7,965 nucleotides of DNA from Candidatus Zixiibacteriota bacterium. Its GTDB lineage: Bacteria; Zixibacteria; MSB-5A5; GN15; FEB-12. Below the pieces are notes generated by a model. The model worked only from the letters and a program-made list of their open reading frames with translations. It was not told where the DNA came from and ran no database searches. Positions 1 to 5,194 of this stretch are shown one piece after another. How positions within the stretch are numbered: position 1 is the first letter of the stretch; the number at the start of each line of letters is the position of its first letter. The stretch covers positions 1 to 7,965 of the forward strand of contig JAUXBO010000105.1 of assembly GCA_030619345.1 (NCBI GenBank). The letters are read 5' to 3'. The position numbers were made by a program, and so were the translations under genes.

Positions 1-330
1 GCGGTAAGCTTGAAAAACAAGCTTCACTGGGACGATGCTCTTGATGTTTGGGGTGTTCATGGTGTTGGCGGTGCACTTGGAATTGTAATGCTTGGTTTGC
101 TGGGCAGCACAGCTATCAATCCGGCCGGTGCTGATGGCCTTTTCTATGGTGGTGCTGATTTCTTTTTTAAGGAATTGGTGGCAATAGTAATTTCTTCTAT
201 ATACGCTTTTGGATTTACATATTTCATGCTATGGTTAATCAACAAAGTAACGACCGTTAAGACAACAGAGACTGAAGAAGGTACACTCGATGAATCACTA
301 CACGGAGAATCGGCGTATTTAGTGGAGTAA
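1..330 (+). CDS. amt: Ammonium transporter (Amt/MEP/Rh family), C-terminal part; 5' end outside window
   Basis: This is the last 109 residues of an inner-membrane ammonium channel. The frame is open from base 1 (AVSLKNK...) and ends at TAA 328-330, so the TTG at 10 is only an internal codon. The family signature DDALDVWGVHGVGG is at visible residues 11-24. Its His (visible residue 20) corresponds to the second pore histidine of the twin-His pair (H318 in E. coli AmtB). Two hydrophobic segments follow, around residues 20-38 (GALGIVMLGLLGS) and 57-81 (ELVAIVISSIYAFGF...), matching the last two helices. The cytoplasmic tail ends in GTLDESLHGESAY, which matches the conserved tail (GLD...HGE.AY) that couples the subunits and contacts the PII protein GlnK/GlnB in characterised Amt proteins. 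The gene is followed after 18 nt by an outer-membrane protein gene, probably in the same operon. The family call is secure. No PII gene is visible, but it could lie upstream of the window. Confidence 0.95.
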   Translation, partial: AVSLKNKLHWDDALDVWGVHGVGGALGIVMLGLLGSTAINPAGADGLFYGGADFFFKELVAIVISSIYAFGFTYFMLWLINKVTTVKTTETEEGTLDESLHGESAYLVE

Positions 331-336
331 GTTATT

Positions 337-343
337 AAGGAGG
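337..343 (+). promoter_or_regulatory. Shine-Dalgarno site for the Gcw_chp/TorF-like gene
   Basis: AAGGAGG lies five bases upstream of the ATG at 349. It is a near-perfect anti-16S match and fixes this start. It lies in the 18-nt gap after the amt stop, which suits translation from a shared amt transcript. Confidence 0.85.
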
Positions 344-348
344 ATAAT

Positions 349-1104
349 ATGAAAGCAAGTAGATTGATTTTTGTCTTAATTTGTTGGCTTCTTTTGAGCA
401 GCGGTTTTTCATCTGCAGTTCAAGCTCAGAGTGAAGTAGACATGACGGTTGGTGTTGACTATTTCAATCGTTATGTCTGGCGAGGTCTCGACTTTGCGAA
501 CACGCCAAGCCTACAGCCAACCCTGTCTCTTGGTTTTGACGGATTTGAAACCGGTATATGGGGCGCCTATACACTTTCAAATCAACAATCGGAAAGTGAT
601 GAAATTGATTTTTGGGTCGGCTATACCCATGAGATAGAAAATGCGATTTCTATCTCCGCCGTAATTACCGATTACTATTTCCCCAATGTCGGTATTGATT
701 TCTTTAATTTTAACAACTACGACGACGAACTTGAAGATGGAACCCCTGATCCTGGCGCGCATACTCTTGAAGCCGGGCTTAGCCTTACCGGTCCGGAATC
801 GTTTCCGGTAACTGTTTCCGGATATATAAATTTTCACAATGATGCCGGAAATAATACATACTTCCAGATCGATTACCCCGTTAAGATCAATGAAACCGAC
901 CTGAATATCTTTATGGGCGCAACCGGTGGAAGTAAAGATAATTCTGGTTACTACGGGACAGATGATTTACAAGTTATCAATGTTGGTGTGCAGGCTTCTA
1001 GAGAAATTGTGGTGACTGAGTCGTTTTCGGTACCATTAAATATCTCGTTTATCGTTAATCCAAATGCCGAAATTTCGTACCTGGTTGTCGGGTTTAGTTT
1101 CTAA
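349..1104 (+). CDS. Outer-membrane beta-barrel protein, TorF / Gcw_chp (TIGR02001-like) family
   Basis: A 251-residue secreted protein. Residues 1-26 form a Sec signal peptide: Lys3/Arg5, a hydrophobic core LIFVLICWLLL, and a probable signal peptidase I site after VQA (Ala26). The mature part begins with VDMTVGVDYFNRYVWRGLDF. The pattern of an aromatic-rich strand with YVWRG.. near the N-terminus is typical of the Gcw_chp/TorF putative porins. The rest alternates polar and hydrophobic residues with many Tyr/Phe/Gly and acidic loops (for example around residues 122-135), as in a small beta-barrel. The protein ends in SYLVVGFSF, and a terminal Phe is the usual outer-membrane assembly signal. 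An ideal ribosome site fixes the start, and a strong terminator follows the stop. It sits directly behind amt, so I infer a role in passing ammonium or other nitrogen solutes across the outer membrane. No member has a firmly established substrate that I can cite. The family call rests on sequence pattern only. Confidence 0.75.
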   Translation: MKASRLIFVLICWLLLSSGFSSAVQAQSEVDMTVGVDYFNRYVWRGLDFANTPSLQPTLSLGFDGFETGIWGAYTLSNQQSESDEIDFWVGYTHEIENAISISAVITDYYFPNVGIDFFNFNNYDDELEDGTPDPGAHTLEAGLSLTGPESFPVTVSGYINFHNDAGNNTYFQIDYPVKINETDLNIFMGATGGSKDNSGYYGTDDLQVINVGVQASREIVVTESFSVPLNISFIVNPNAEISYLVVGFSF

Positions 1105-1139
1105 TATTGTATTATTGGTTTCTGAGAGTATTCTTGAAT

Positions 1140-1168
1140 AAAAGCCTCCACATAAATGGAGGCTTTTT
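1140..1168 (+). terminator. Rho-independent terminator of the amt-porin transcript
   Basis: A perfect 11-bp stem is formed by 1140-1150 (AAAAGCCTCCA) and 1157-1167 (TGGAGGCTTTT), with a 6-nt loop CATAAA. It ends in a run of five T (1164-1168) and lies 35 nt after the porin stop codon. The A-tract on the 5' arm means it could also slow transcription from the opposite strand, where the tRNA-fMet transcript ends nearby. Confidence 0.9.
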
Positions 1169-1178
1169 ATAAATTAGC

Positions 1179-1209
1179 CGGGTGGCCCATCCGCTTGCGG
1201 TGGGTTTCT
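1179..1209. repeat. GC-rich imperfect hairpin, possible copy of a dispersed repeat
   Basis: The sequence around CCCATCCGCTTGCGGTGGG (1186-1204) folds as CCCA-(T)-CCGC / GCGGTGGG: an 8-bp GC stem with one bulged T and a 2-nt loop, flanked by GGGTGG and TTTCT. It lies between two terminators that serve opposite strands and matches neither of them. Its look (short GC-rich palindrome in an intergenic gap, T-rich edge) is that of a REP-like or other high-copy intergenic element. Only one copy is in this window, so the repeat status is inferred. Confidence 0.4.
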
Positions 1210-1222
1210 AAGACATAAGAAA

Positions 1223-1248
1223 TCCCCGAAGCTGTTATGCTTCAGGGA
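1223..1248 (-). terminator. Terminator-like hairpin downstream of tRNA-fMet
   Basis: Read on the minus strand, TCCCTGAAGC (1248-1239) pairs with GCTTCGGGGA (1232-1223) through ten base pairs, including one G-T wobble, around a 6-nt loop. It is followed by TTTCTT. It begins 9 nt after the CCA end of the tRNA. The T-tract is short and interrupted, so termination may be partial. The position and stem strength support a role as the tRNA transcript end. Confidence 0.65.
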
Positions 1249-1256
1249 CTTAAATT

Positions 1257-1333
<77 letters not shown>

Positions 1334-1344
1334 ATCAGAGTGCC

Positions 1345-1372
1345 AATATATAGACCGCCATCGTCATGTCAA
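1345..1372 (-). promoter_or_regulatory. Strong sigma70-type promoter for tRNA-fMet
   Basis: On the minus strand a perfect -35 box TTGACA (1372-1367) is followed by a 16-bp spacer and a -10 box TATATT (1350-1345, five of six consensus matches). Transcription would begin near 1338, about five bases before the first tRNA nucleotide at 1333, so only a tiny 5' leader would need trimming. The promoter lies between the antiporter stop codon and the tRNA, so the tRNA can be expressed independently. Confidence 0.8.
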
Positions 1373-1423
1373 GCGAATAAGGTGACGATTGCGAACTCAG
1401 CCAGCCGAGGTGAAGCGTCGTTT

Positions 1424-2788
1424 TTATGCTTTGGCCGTTTTCGGCTCCCTCAACATCACCATCTTCAGAGCTGGCGGCGTAACAAGAGTCGTTATGATCA
1501 CCATGATCACTACCGCCGAGTACGTACTGGTCGAAACCACCGGATGGCCTTCCAACATCAGCTTGGCTCCAATACCGGCAAAGATAAGTCCAACTTCGCC
1601 ACGAGGAATCATACCCAGGCCGATCGCAATACGGTTGGTCGTTTTGTCAAAAATGGCCAGGGAGCAAACTTGTTTACCGATGATCGCTGCCAAAGTCAAC
1701 ACTGCCGCAAACCCGAGAATCTGGATTTCACCAAAGGTCTTCAGATCAACCATCATCCCCATTCTCACAAAAAAGACCGGCACCAGGAAGATCGTGATCG
1801 GCTCCAGCAAATGCTCAATTCCATGTTCGCCACGCTCGCGGAATCTGGTGTAATGCACTTCTTCGAGAATCAGTCCGGCTGCAAAAGCTCCCACGATTGG
1901 GGCCAGCCCTATTATGCCTGCGACATAGGAAAGGAGGAAGCAGACCAGCAGTGAGAATGAAAGCAAGACTCCCTTTCCCCTTAGACGGAAGGCAAGATTA
2001 AAGTACTGTGGTAGAATCTTCGCACCAATTATAATCGCCCCGGCAATGAACAGAACGGCCTTGCCAATGATCCATAGAACAGCTAACGAACTGATACCTT
2101 CTCCCGCACCACTGTTGACGGCAACGATGACACCGGCCACAACAGCCAGAATCACCAGCCCGAGGATATCATCTATTACAGCGGCTCCCAAAATGATCTT
2201 CGCTTCGCGTGATTTTATTTTACCTATATCTTTCAACACTCGAGCTGTTATACCGACCGAAGTCGCGGTCAGAGTTGCTCCTATGAACACGTGAACGTAC
2301 ATTGACTCGTTTGGAAGAAACCAGGCAGCCACGCCCCAACCGAGGAAAAACGGCACAATAACGCCGAATATGGCCACCATGAACGAGGCCACACCTACTT
2401 TCATCATCTCTTTTACGCTTGATTCCAACCCAACCTCAAAGAGGAGGAGTATTACGCCCAGTTCAGCCAGTACTTCAAGAGTTATGTCATATTTAAAAGG
2501 CTCAAAAACATCGATACCGGCCAGATGCATATTACCTATGATCATCCCCATAACAAGTTCGCCCAGAACCGCCGGTTGTCCGAAACGCTCGAACATATCC
2601 CCACCAAGTTTGGCCGCAAGAAGGATGACCATGAGCCCCAGAAGGATGTCAAGAACCGGCCCGCCATGACCGGAAGATTCTCCGGAGGCTGCTTCACCGC
2701 CGGTTGAACCAAAGGCAATACTATAGAAGACATACACAGCTACAAAAGCCATGAGAAGGTAAACTCTACGGTTGCTCAATAAACGCAT
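1424..2788 (-). CDS. CPA2-family cation/proton antiporter (NapA/GerN/KefB-like membrane domain), 454 aa
   Basis: A polytopic inner-membrane antiporter that most likely exchanges Na+ (or K+) for H+. Motifs, numbered from the chosen start, are: GQPAVLGELVMGMIIG at 70-85; ATLTATSVGITARVL at 171-185, the unwound-helix region; IDDILGLV at 205-212, with the Asp206-Asp207 pair that in NapA-type CPA2 proteins carries the ion; and GMIPRGEVGLI ending at 402, with the RGEVG signature at 396-400. About a dozen hydrophobic helices are visible. There is no C-terminal RCK/TrkA-N or universal-stress domain, so it is a short stand-alone antiporter rather than a full KefB/KefC. The ATG at 2788 is preferred because GGAG lies 5 nt upstream, and residues 9-27 then form the first hydrophobic segment. 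An in-frame ATG at 2821 has no good ribosome site, and codons further upstream run into a tandem repeat. Ion specificity cannot be read from sequence. motAB diverges from it. Confidence 0.9.
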   Translation of the reverse strand: MRLLSNRRVYLLMAFVAVYVFYSIAFGSTGGEAASGESSGHGGPVLDILLGLMVILLAAKLGGDMFERFGQPAVLGELVMGMIIGNMHLAGIDVFEPFKYDITLEVLAELGVILLLFEVGLESSVKEMMKVGVASFMVAIFGVIVPFFLGWGVAAWFLPNESMYVHVFIGATLTATSVGITARVLKDIGKIKSREAKIILGAAVIDDILGLVILAVVAGVIVAVNSGAGEGISSLAVLWIIGKAVLFIAGAIIIGAKILPQYFNLAFRLRGKGVLLSFSLLVCFLLSYVAGIIGLAPIVGAFAAGLILEEVHYTRFRERGEHGIEHLLEPITIFLVPVFFVRMGMMVDLKTFGEIQILGFAAVLTLAAIIGKQVCSLAIFDKTTNRIAIGLGMIPRGEVGLIFAGIGAKLMLEGHPVVSTSTYSAVVIMVIITTLVTPPALKMVMLREPKTAKA

Positions 2789-2793
2789 CTGTT

Positions 2794-2797
2794 CTCC
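2794..2797 (-). promoter_or_regulatory. Shine-Dalgarno core deciding the antiporter start
   Basis: On the minus strand GGAG (2797-2794, inside GCGGAGAACAG) stands 5 nt before the ATG at 2788. The alternative upstream ATGs (2821 and beyond) lack such a site, so this one sets the start of the antiporter. Confidence 0.65.
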
Positions 2798-2829
2798 GCT
2801 TTCCTTATCATTAGTTGACATTTTGGCCC

Positions 2830-2858
2830 ATATTAAGCCAAAGTGGACTCGACCACAA
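2830..2858 (-). promoter_or_regulatory. Possible promoter of the antiporter gene
   Basis: On the minus strand TTGTGG (2858-2853) and TAATAT (2835-2830) are separated by exactly 17 bp. Predicted transcription would start near 2823, giving a leader of about 35 nt before the ATG at 2788 and leaving the alternative ATG at 2821 practically leaderless. The boxes match the consensus only in part (3/6 and 4/6). The proposed -35 box lies 40 bp from the nearest unit of the 15-bp tandem array. Confidence 0.35.
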
Positions 2859-2897
2859 GTTTTATTTGCTGAAACAGATATACGCACTACCAGGTGA

Positions 2898-2970
2898 TTC
2901 ATCACCGGAGGCTTCATCACCGGAGGCTTCATCACCAAGTGATTTGTCACCTCGTGATTTGTCACCTCGA
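2898..2970. repeat. 15-bp tandem repeat array, about five units
   Basis: Two identical units TTCATCACCGGAGGC (2898-2912, 2913-2927) are followed by TTCATCACCAAGTGA (2928-2942), TTTGTCACCTCGTGA (2943-2957) and a partial TTTGTCACCTCGA (2958-2970). TCACC recurs at 2902, 2917, 2932, 2947 and 2962, exactly every 15 bp. A degenerate sixth unit may precede them (2883-2897). GGTGA-type half-sites form small palindromes with TCACC, such as GGTGATTCATCACC at 2893-2906 and GTGATTTGTCAC twice. The array lies in the spacer between the divergent antiporter and motA genes. Because 15 is a multiple of three, several frames stay open across it, but no coding role is supported. Confidence 0.9.
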
Positions 2971-3063
2971 TTGTTCAGAAAACTGACTTTCTGTCGAAAA
3001 TAGTAACTGAAGATTGAAACCAGGAACGATATCAACAGGAAGATCGATACAGACTTATAAATT

Positions 3064-3921
3064 ATGTTTATATTTATCGGTACTGCAGTGGTGGTGGCTA
3101 GTATTGCCGGCGGGTTCATTTTGGAAGGGGGCGATATCCTCGCGCTCTACCAGCCAGTCGAGGTCTTGATTATCGGTGGAGCGGCATTGGGGGCACTTGT
3201 TATCGCTACTCCCCTGAGCGTTATCAAGGGAATAATCAAGCAGGCGATAGCCGTCCTGTCCTCCGGTATGGTCAAACAGGACTACCTTGACCTGCTGGTT
3301 ATGATGTTTGAAATATTCAATGTGGCTCGTAAGGATGGTCTGGTCGGGCTCGAAAACCATATTGAGCATCCCGAAGAGAGCAATATTCTTCAGCGCTACC
3401 CGAAGTTTCTCGCAAACCATCATGCTCTGGCTTTCTTTGCTGATACGATGCGCGTGATTATCTCGGGAGCAGTTCAACCGCACGACCTCGAAGACCTGAT
3501 GGATAACGACATTGAAGTTCTTCATGCAGAGGAAGAACGACCTTCGGTGACTTTGAACAATACGGCTGACTCGTTGCCCGGTCTTGGTATTGTGGCGGCT
3601 GTGCTCGGAGTAGTTCTCACTATGGCCGCCATTGACGGCCCTCCCGAAGAGATCGGTCACAAGATTGGTGCCGCCCTGGTGGGGACCTTTCTCGGTATTA
3701 TTGGATGTTATGGTCTGGTAGGACCTCTGGCCGCGTCCATGAAACATCGCCTCACCGATGGCCACCAGTACTTGACCTGCATGAAGAACGCCCTCTTAGC
3801 ATTCAATAAAGGCGTGGCTGGTGTGATAGCGGTAGAATTTGCCCGAAGAACACTGTATGCCGAGGTCAGACCGGACTTTCTCGAACTGGAAGCAGCCTGT
3901 AACGAAACCAAAAAGAAATAA
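3064..3921 (+). CDS. motA: Flagellar motor stator protein MotA
   Basis: The 285-residue inner-membrane subunit of the flagellar stator, close to the 295 of E. coli MotA. Five copies surround two MotB in known stators, and MotA transmits ion flow to the rotor protein FliG. The N-terminus has the family pattern GGFILEGG at 16-23 and QPVEVLIIGGAALGA at 30-44 (helices 1 and 2). The cytoplasmic loop has ARKDGLVGLE (88-97), where Arg89 and Glu97 match the rotor-contact residues Arg90 and Glu98 of E. coli. Helix 3 has Pro172 (LPGLGIVAAVLG), and helix 4 has Pro221 (GLVGPLAASM), equivalent to Pro173 and Pro222. The C-terminus VEFARRTLYAEVRPDFLELE is also typical. The start is fixed by an in-frame stop at 3058-3060, two codons before the ATG, although no good ribosome site is visible. 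motB follows after 5 nt. Confidence 0.97.
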   Translation: MFIFIGTAVVVASIAGGFILEGGDILALYQPVEVLIIGGAALGALVIATPLSVIKGIIKQAIAVLSSGMVKQDYLDLLVMMFEIFNVARKDGLVGLENHIEHPEESNILQRYPKFLANHHALAFFADTMRVIISGAVQPHDLEDLMDNDIEVLHAEEERPSVTLNNTADSLPGLGIVAAVLGVVLTMAAIDGPPEEIGHKIGAALVGTFLGIIGCYGLVGPLAASMKHRLTDGHQYLTCMKNALLAFNKGVAGVIAVEFARRTLYAEVRPDFLELEAACNETKKK

Positions 3922-3926
3922 TCGAC

Positions 3927-4784
3927 ATGGGCGACGACCAGCAACAGCCAATAATAATCAAAAGGAAAAAAGTCAATCATGGTGGTCATCATGGCGGTGC
4001 CTGGAAAGTAGCCTTCGCTGACTTCATGACGGCTATGATGGCCTTCTTTCTCACAATGTGGCTGGTCGGACAGAAATCGGAAGTGCGTGAGGCCGTCGCC
4101 GGCTATTTTCGAGATCCCGGGAAATACCAAAGCCAGGGACAATCGGGCGTACTCCAAGGATCCTCATCACCTGTTAAAAATTCCGGTCAGCCTATATCAA
4201 TCATGAAGCAAAAAGAAGAAACGGGCGGAGGCAAAGGACCGACAGCCGAAGAGCGTCATGAGATGAGCCTGATGGCCAAGTCGATTCTTGAAAATCTGGA
4301 AAAGCAGGCCGAATTCAAGAGACTACGTGACAATGTCAAAATCCAGTTAACCTCAGAAGGTCTCCGGATAATCCTGAACGAATCCGAAGAATCTCCGGCA
4401 TTTTTTGAGCCCGGCTCCGCCAAACTACTACAAAAATCTGCCATAGTTTTGATTACCATTGCAAAACAACTGGGCAAAATCACAAACCACCTGGTAATTG
4501 AGGGACATACCGATGCTTCCTACGCCGGCGGAGGAGGTTATGGAAATTGGGAATTGTCCGCAGATCGGGCTAACGCCGCCAGACAACTAATGGATGTATC
4601 CGGTCTATTCAAAGAACAGGTACGCGAGGTCCGAGGATTCGCAGATAGATTCCCCATGATTGAGGGCAATCCGGCAGATCCCAGAAACAGGCGTGTATCG
4701 CTCCTTCTCCTGTACAAATCGCGCGAGCAATACTATGACCAGTTGGAACTTGGCCAGAAGATAATGGAAGAGATCACGGGCTGA
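3927..4784 (+). CDS. motB: Flagellar motor stator protein MotB
   Basis: The 285-residue peptidoglycan-anchoring and ion-conducting subunit of the stator. A basic, His/Gly-rich N-terminal tail (residues 12-24) leads into the single transmembrane helix WKVAFADFMTAMMAFFLTMW (26-45). Asp32 is the ion-binding residue, at the same number as in E. coli MotB. Residues 53-65 (VREAVAGYFRDPG) fit the plug segment that closes unassembled stators. A Ser/Gly/Lys-rich linker (about 68-105) follows. The OmpA-like domain (about 135-265) has IEGHTDA at 191-197, NWELSADRA at 207-215 (Asp213 and Arg214) and DPRNRRVSL at 251-259, the residues that hold peptidoglycan. The gene starts 5 nt after motA stops, so the two are probably translationally coupled and made in fixed ratio. 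The ribosome site is weak, an A-rich stretch only. The gene ends at a terminator shared with the convergent Hc1-like gene. Confidence 0.97.
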   Translation: MGDDQQQPIIIKRKKVNHGGHHGGAWKVAFADFMTAMMAFFLTMWLVGQKSEVREAVAGYFRDPGKYQSQGQSGVLQGSSSPVKNSGQPISIMKQKEETGGGKGPTAEERHEMSLMAKSILENLEKQAEFKRLRDNVKIQLTSEGLRIILNESEESPAFFEPGSAKLLQKSAIVLITIAKQLGKITNHLVIEGHTDASYAGGGGYGNWELSADRANAARQLMDVSGLFKEQVREVRGFADRFPMIEGNPADPRNRRVSLLLLYKSREQYYDQLELGQKIMEEITG

Positions 4785-4814
4785 GAGCTAATCCATTTCA
4801 GAATAAATCACAAA

Positions 4815-4845
4815 AAAAGGCCGTCCGGTTAGTGGGCGACCTTTT
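4815..4845. terminator. Bidirectional terminator between motB and the Hc1-like gene
   Basis: AAAAGG (4815-4820) pairs with CCTTTT (4840-4845). After one C-A mismatch the stem continues as CGTCC (4822-4826) with GGGCG (4834-4838), including one T-G wobble, around a 7-nt loop GGTTAGT. Reading right (motB) it ends in TTTT. Reading left (Hc1-like gene) it ends in a run of seven T. It lies 30 nt after the motB stop and 22 nt after the stop of the opposing gene, so it can serve both. Confidence 0.85.
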
Positions 4846-4867
4846 CATAATTAGTTCAAACAAAGAG

Positions 4868-5038
4868 CTATTTGTCGCGAAGAGCGAGCATTTCCTTGCG
4901 AATGTCCTGAGCGATAGTTTTTATTTCCTGCATAGCTTTACGGACCCGGCTGGTCGCAGCTTTGTTACCCGCTTCGGCTTTTTCTACATCCCCACGGACC
5001 GCTTCCACTACTTCCACCAGTTTGCCATAACTTGACAT
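4868..5038 (-). CDS. Hc1/histone H1-like small nucleoid protein, 56 aa
   Basis: A very short, charged, probably all-helical protein. Residues 22-51 contain EAGNKAATSRVRKAMQEIK and IAQDIRKEM, the conserved pattern of the bacterial Hc1/histone-H1-like family common in Bacteroidota (GNKAAGTRVRKGMQ..K..AQ.IR.E). Members are taken to be DNA-binding nucleoid proteins, named after chlamydial HctA, though they lack most of its Lys-rich tail. The ATG at 5038 is chosen because AAAGGAG ends 7 nt before it and the family homology starts there (MSSYGKLVEVVE). A longer reading frame from 5092 adds 18 residues with no ribosome support. Lys and Arg make up about a fifth of the protein. It converges on motB through a shared terminator and diverges from mfd. 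No clear promoter was found, only AT-rich sequence. Function in this organism is inferred. Confidence 0.85.
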   Translation of the reverse strand: MSSYGKLVEVVEAVRGDVEKAEAGNKAATSRVRKAMQEIKTIAQDIRKEMLALRDK

Positions 5039-5045
5039 CTTGAGA

Positions 5046-5052
5046 CTCCTTT
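5046..5052 (-). promoter_or_regulatory. Shine-Dalgarno site fixing the Hc1-like start
   Basis: On the minus strand AAAGGAG (5052-5046) is separated by 7 nt from the ATG at 5038. It lies inside the longer open frame that begins at 5092, which argues that the longer version is not the real protein. Confidence 0.85.
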
Positions 5053-5121
5053 CATATTCAGACATTGATTTAATAGGCTTTACACGTCCCATGTTGCCTT
5101 TTTAGCTCAGTAAGAGCAAAT

Positions 5122-5148
5122 AAAAACTGTCCCTAAGCGCAGTTTTTT
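5122..5148. repeat. Inverted repeat in the Hc1-like/mfd divergent spacer
   Basis: AAAAACTG (5122-5129) and CAGTTTTT (5140-5147) form a perfect 8-bp stem with a 10-nt loop, followed by one more T at 5148 on the plus strand. The spacer lies between divergent genes, so an end-of-gene terminator is not expected. It might be an operator, or a terminator-like structure in the mfd leader if transcription starts to its left. A smaller repeat GCTC/GAGC (5105-5108, 5114-5117) lies beside it. Confidence 0.6.
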
Positions 5149-5194
5149 CTATATTAGAGCTACATTATAACTAACGCATACCCCCCGGCCAGAA

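Larger units (their letters stand above)
2789..3063. other. Divergent intergenic region between the antiporter and motA
   Basis: This 275-bp spacer holds, from the antiporter side, its ribosome site and possible promoter, then the 15-bp tandem array, then about 90 bp leading to motA. I see no convincing sigma70 or sigma28 promoter for motA, and only AGGA-like purines too far (more than 20 nt) from its ATG. A TATAAA directly before the ATG is too close to act as a normal -10 box. Confidence 0.6.

Noticed and set aside
449..837. Short frames in and opposite the porin gene (plus 449-637, minus 577-837)
   Set aside because: Both lie wholly inside the porin coding sequence, which has a signal peptide, an ideal ribosome site and a proper outer-membrane C-terminus.
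1340..1954. Open frames on the plus strand (204 and 154 codons) across the 3' half of the antiporter
   Set aside because: They are antisense to a well-supported CPA2 antiporter with intact motifs, have unnatural composition (His/Arg/Ser-rich, or repeated Ile/Thr/Pro) and no ribosome site. Also true of shorter plus-strand frames at 2046-2294, 2370-2669 and 2525-2707.
2898..2970. Possible CRISPR array
   Set aside because: Units are only 15 bp and directly adjacent without unique spacers, and no cas genes are nearby.
3056..3061. TATAAA as a -10 box for motA
   Set aside because: It ends two bases before the ATG, so transcription would begin inside the gene, and no -35 box lies at a proper distance.
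2862..3119. Minus-strand 85-codon frame with a hydrophobic stretch and GDKS/GDEAS pentapeptide repeats
   Set aside because: The repeats come from the 15-bp tandem array, which leaves frames open on both strands, and the N-terminal part is antisense to the start of motA. No ribosome site and no known family. The matching plus frame at 2815-3003 is rejected for the same reason.
3055..3765. Long minus-strand frame (236 codons) under motA
   Set aside because: Antisense to motA, whose functional residues (Arg89, Glu97, Pro172, Pro221) are all intact. The antisense product has His/Gln/Asn-rich random composition. The 3708-4157 frame on the same strand, antisense to the motA-motB junction, is likewise a shadow.
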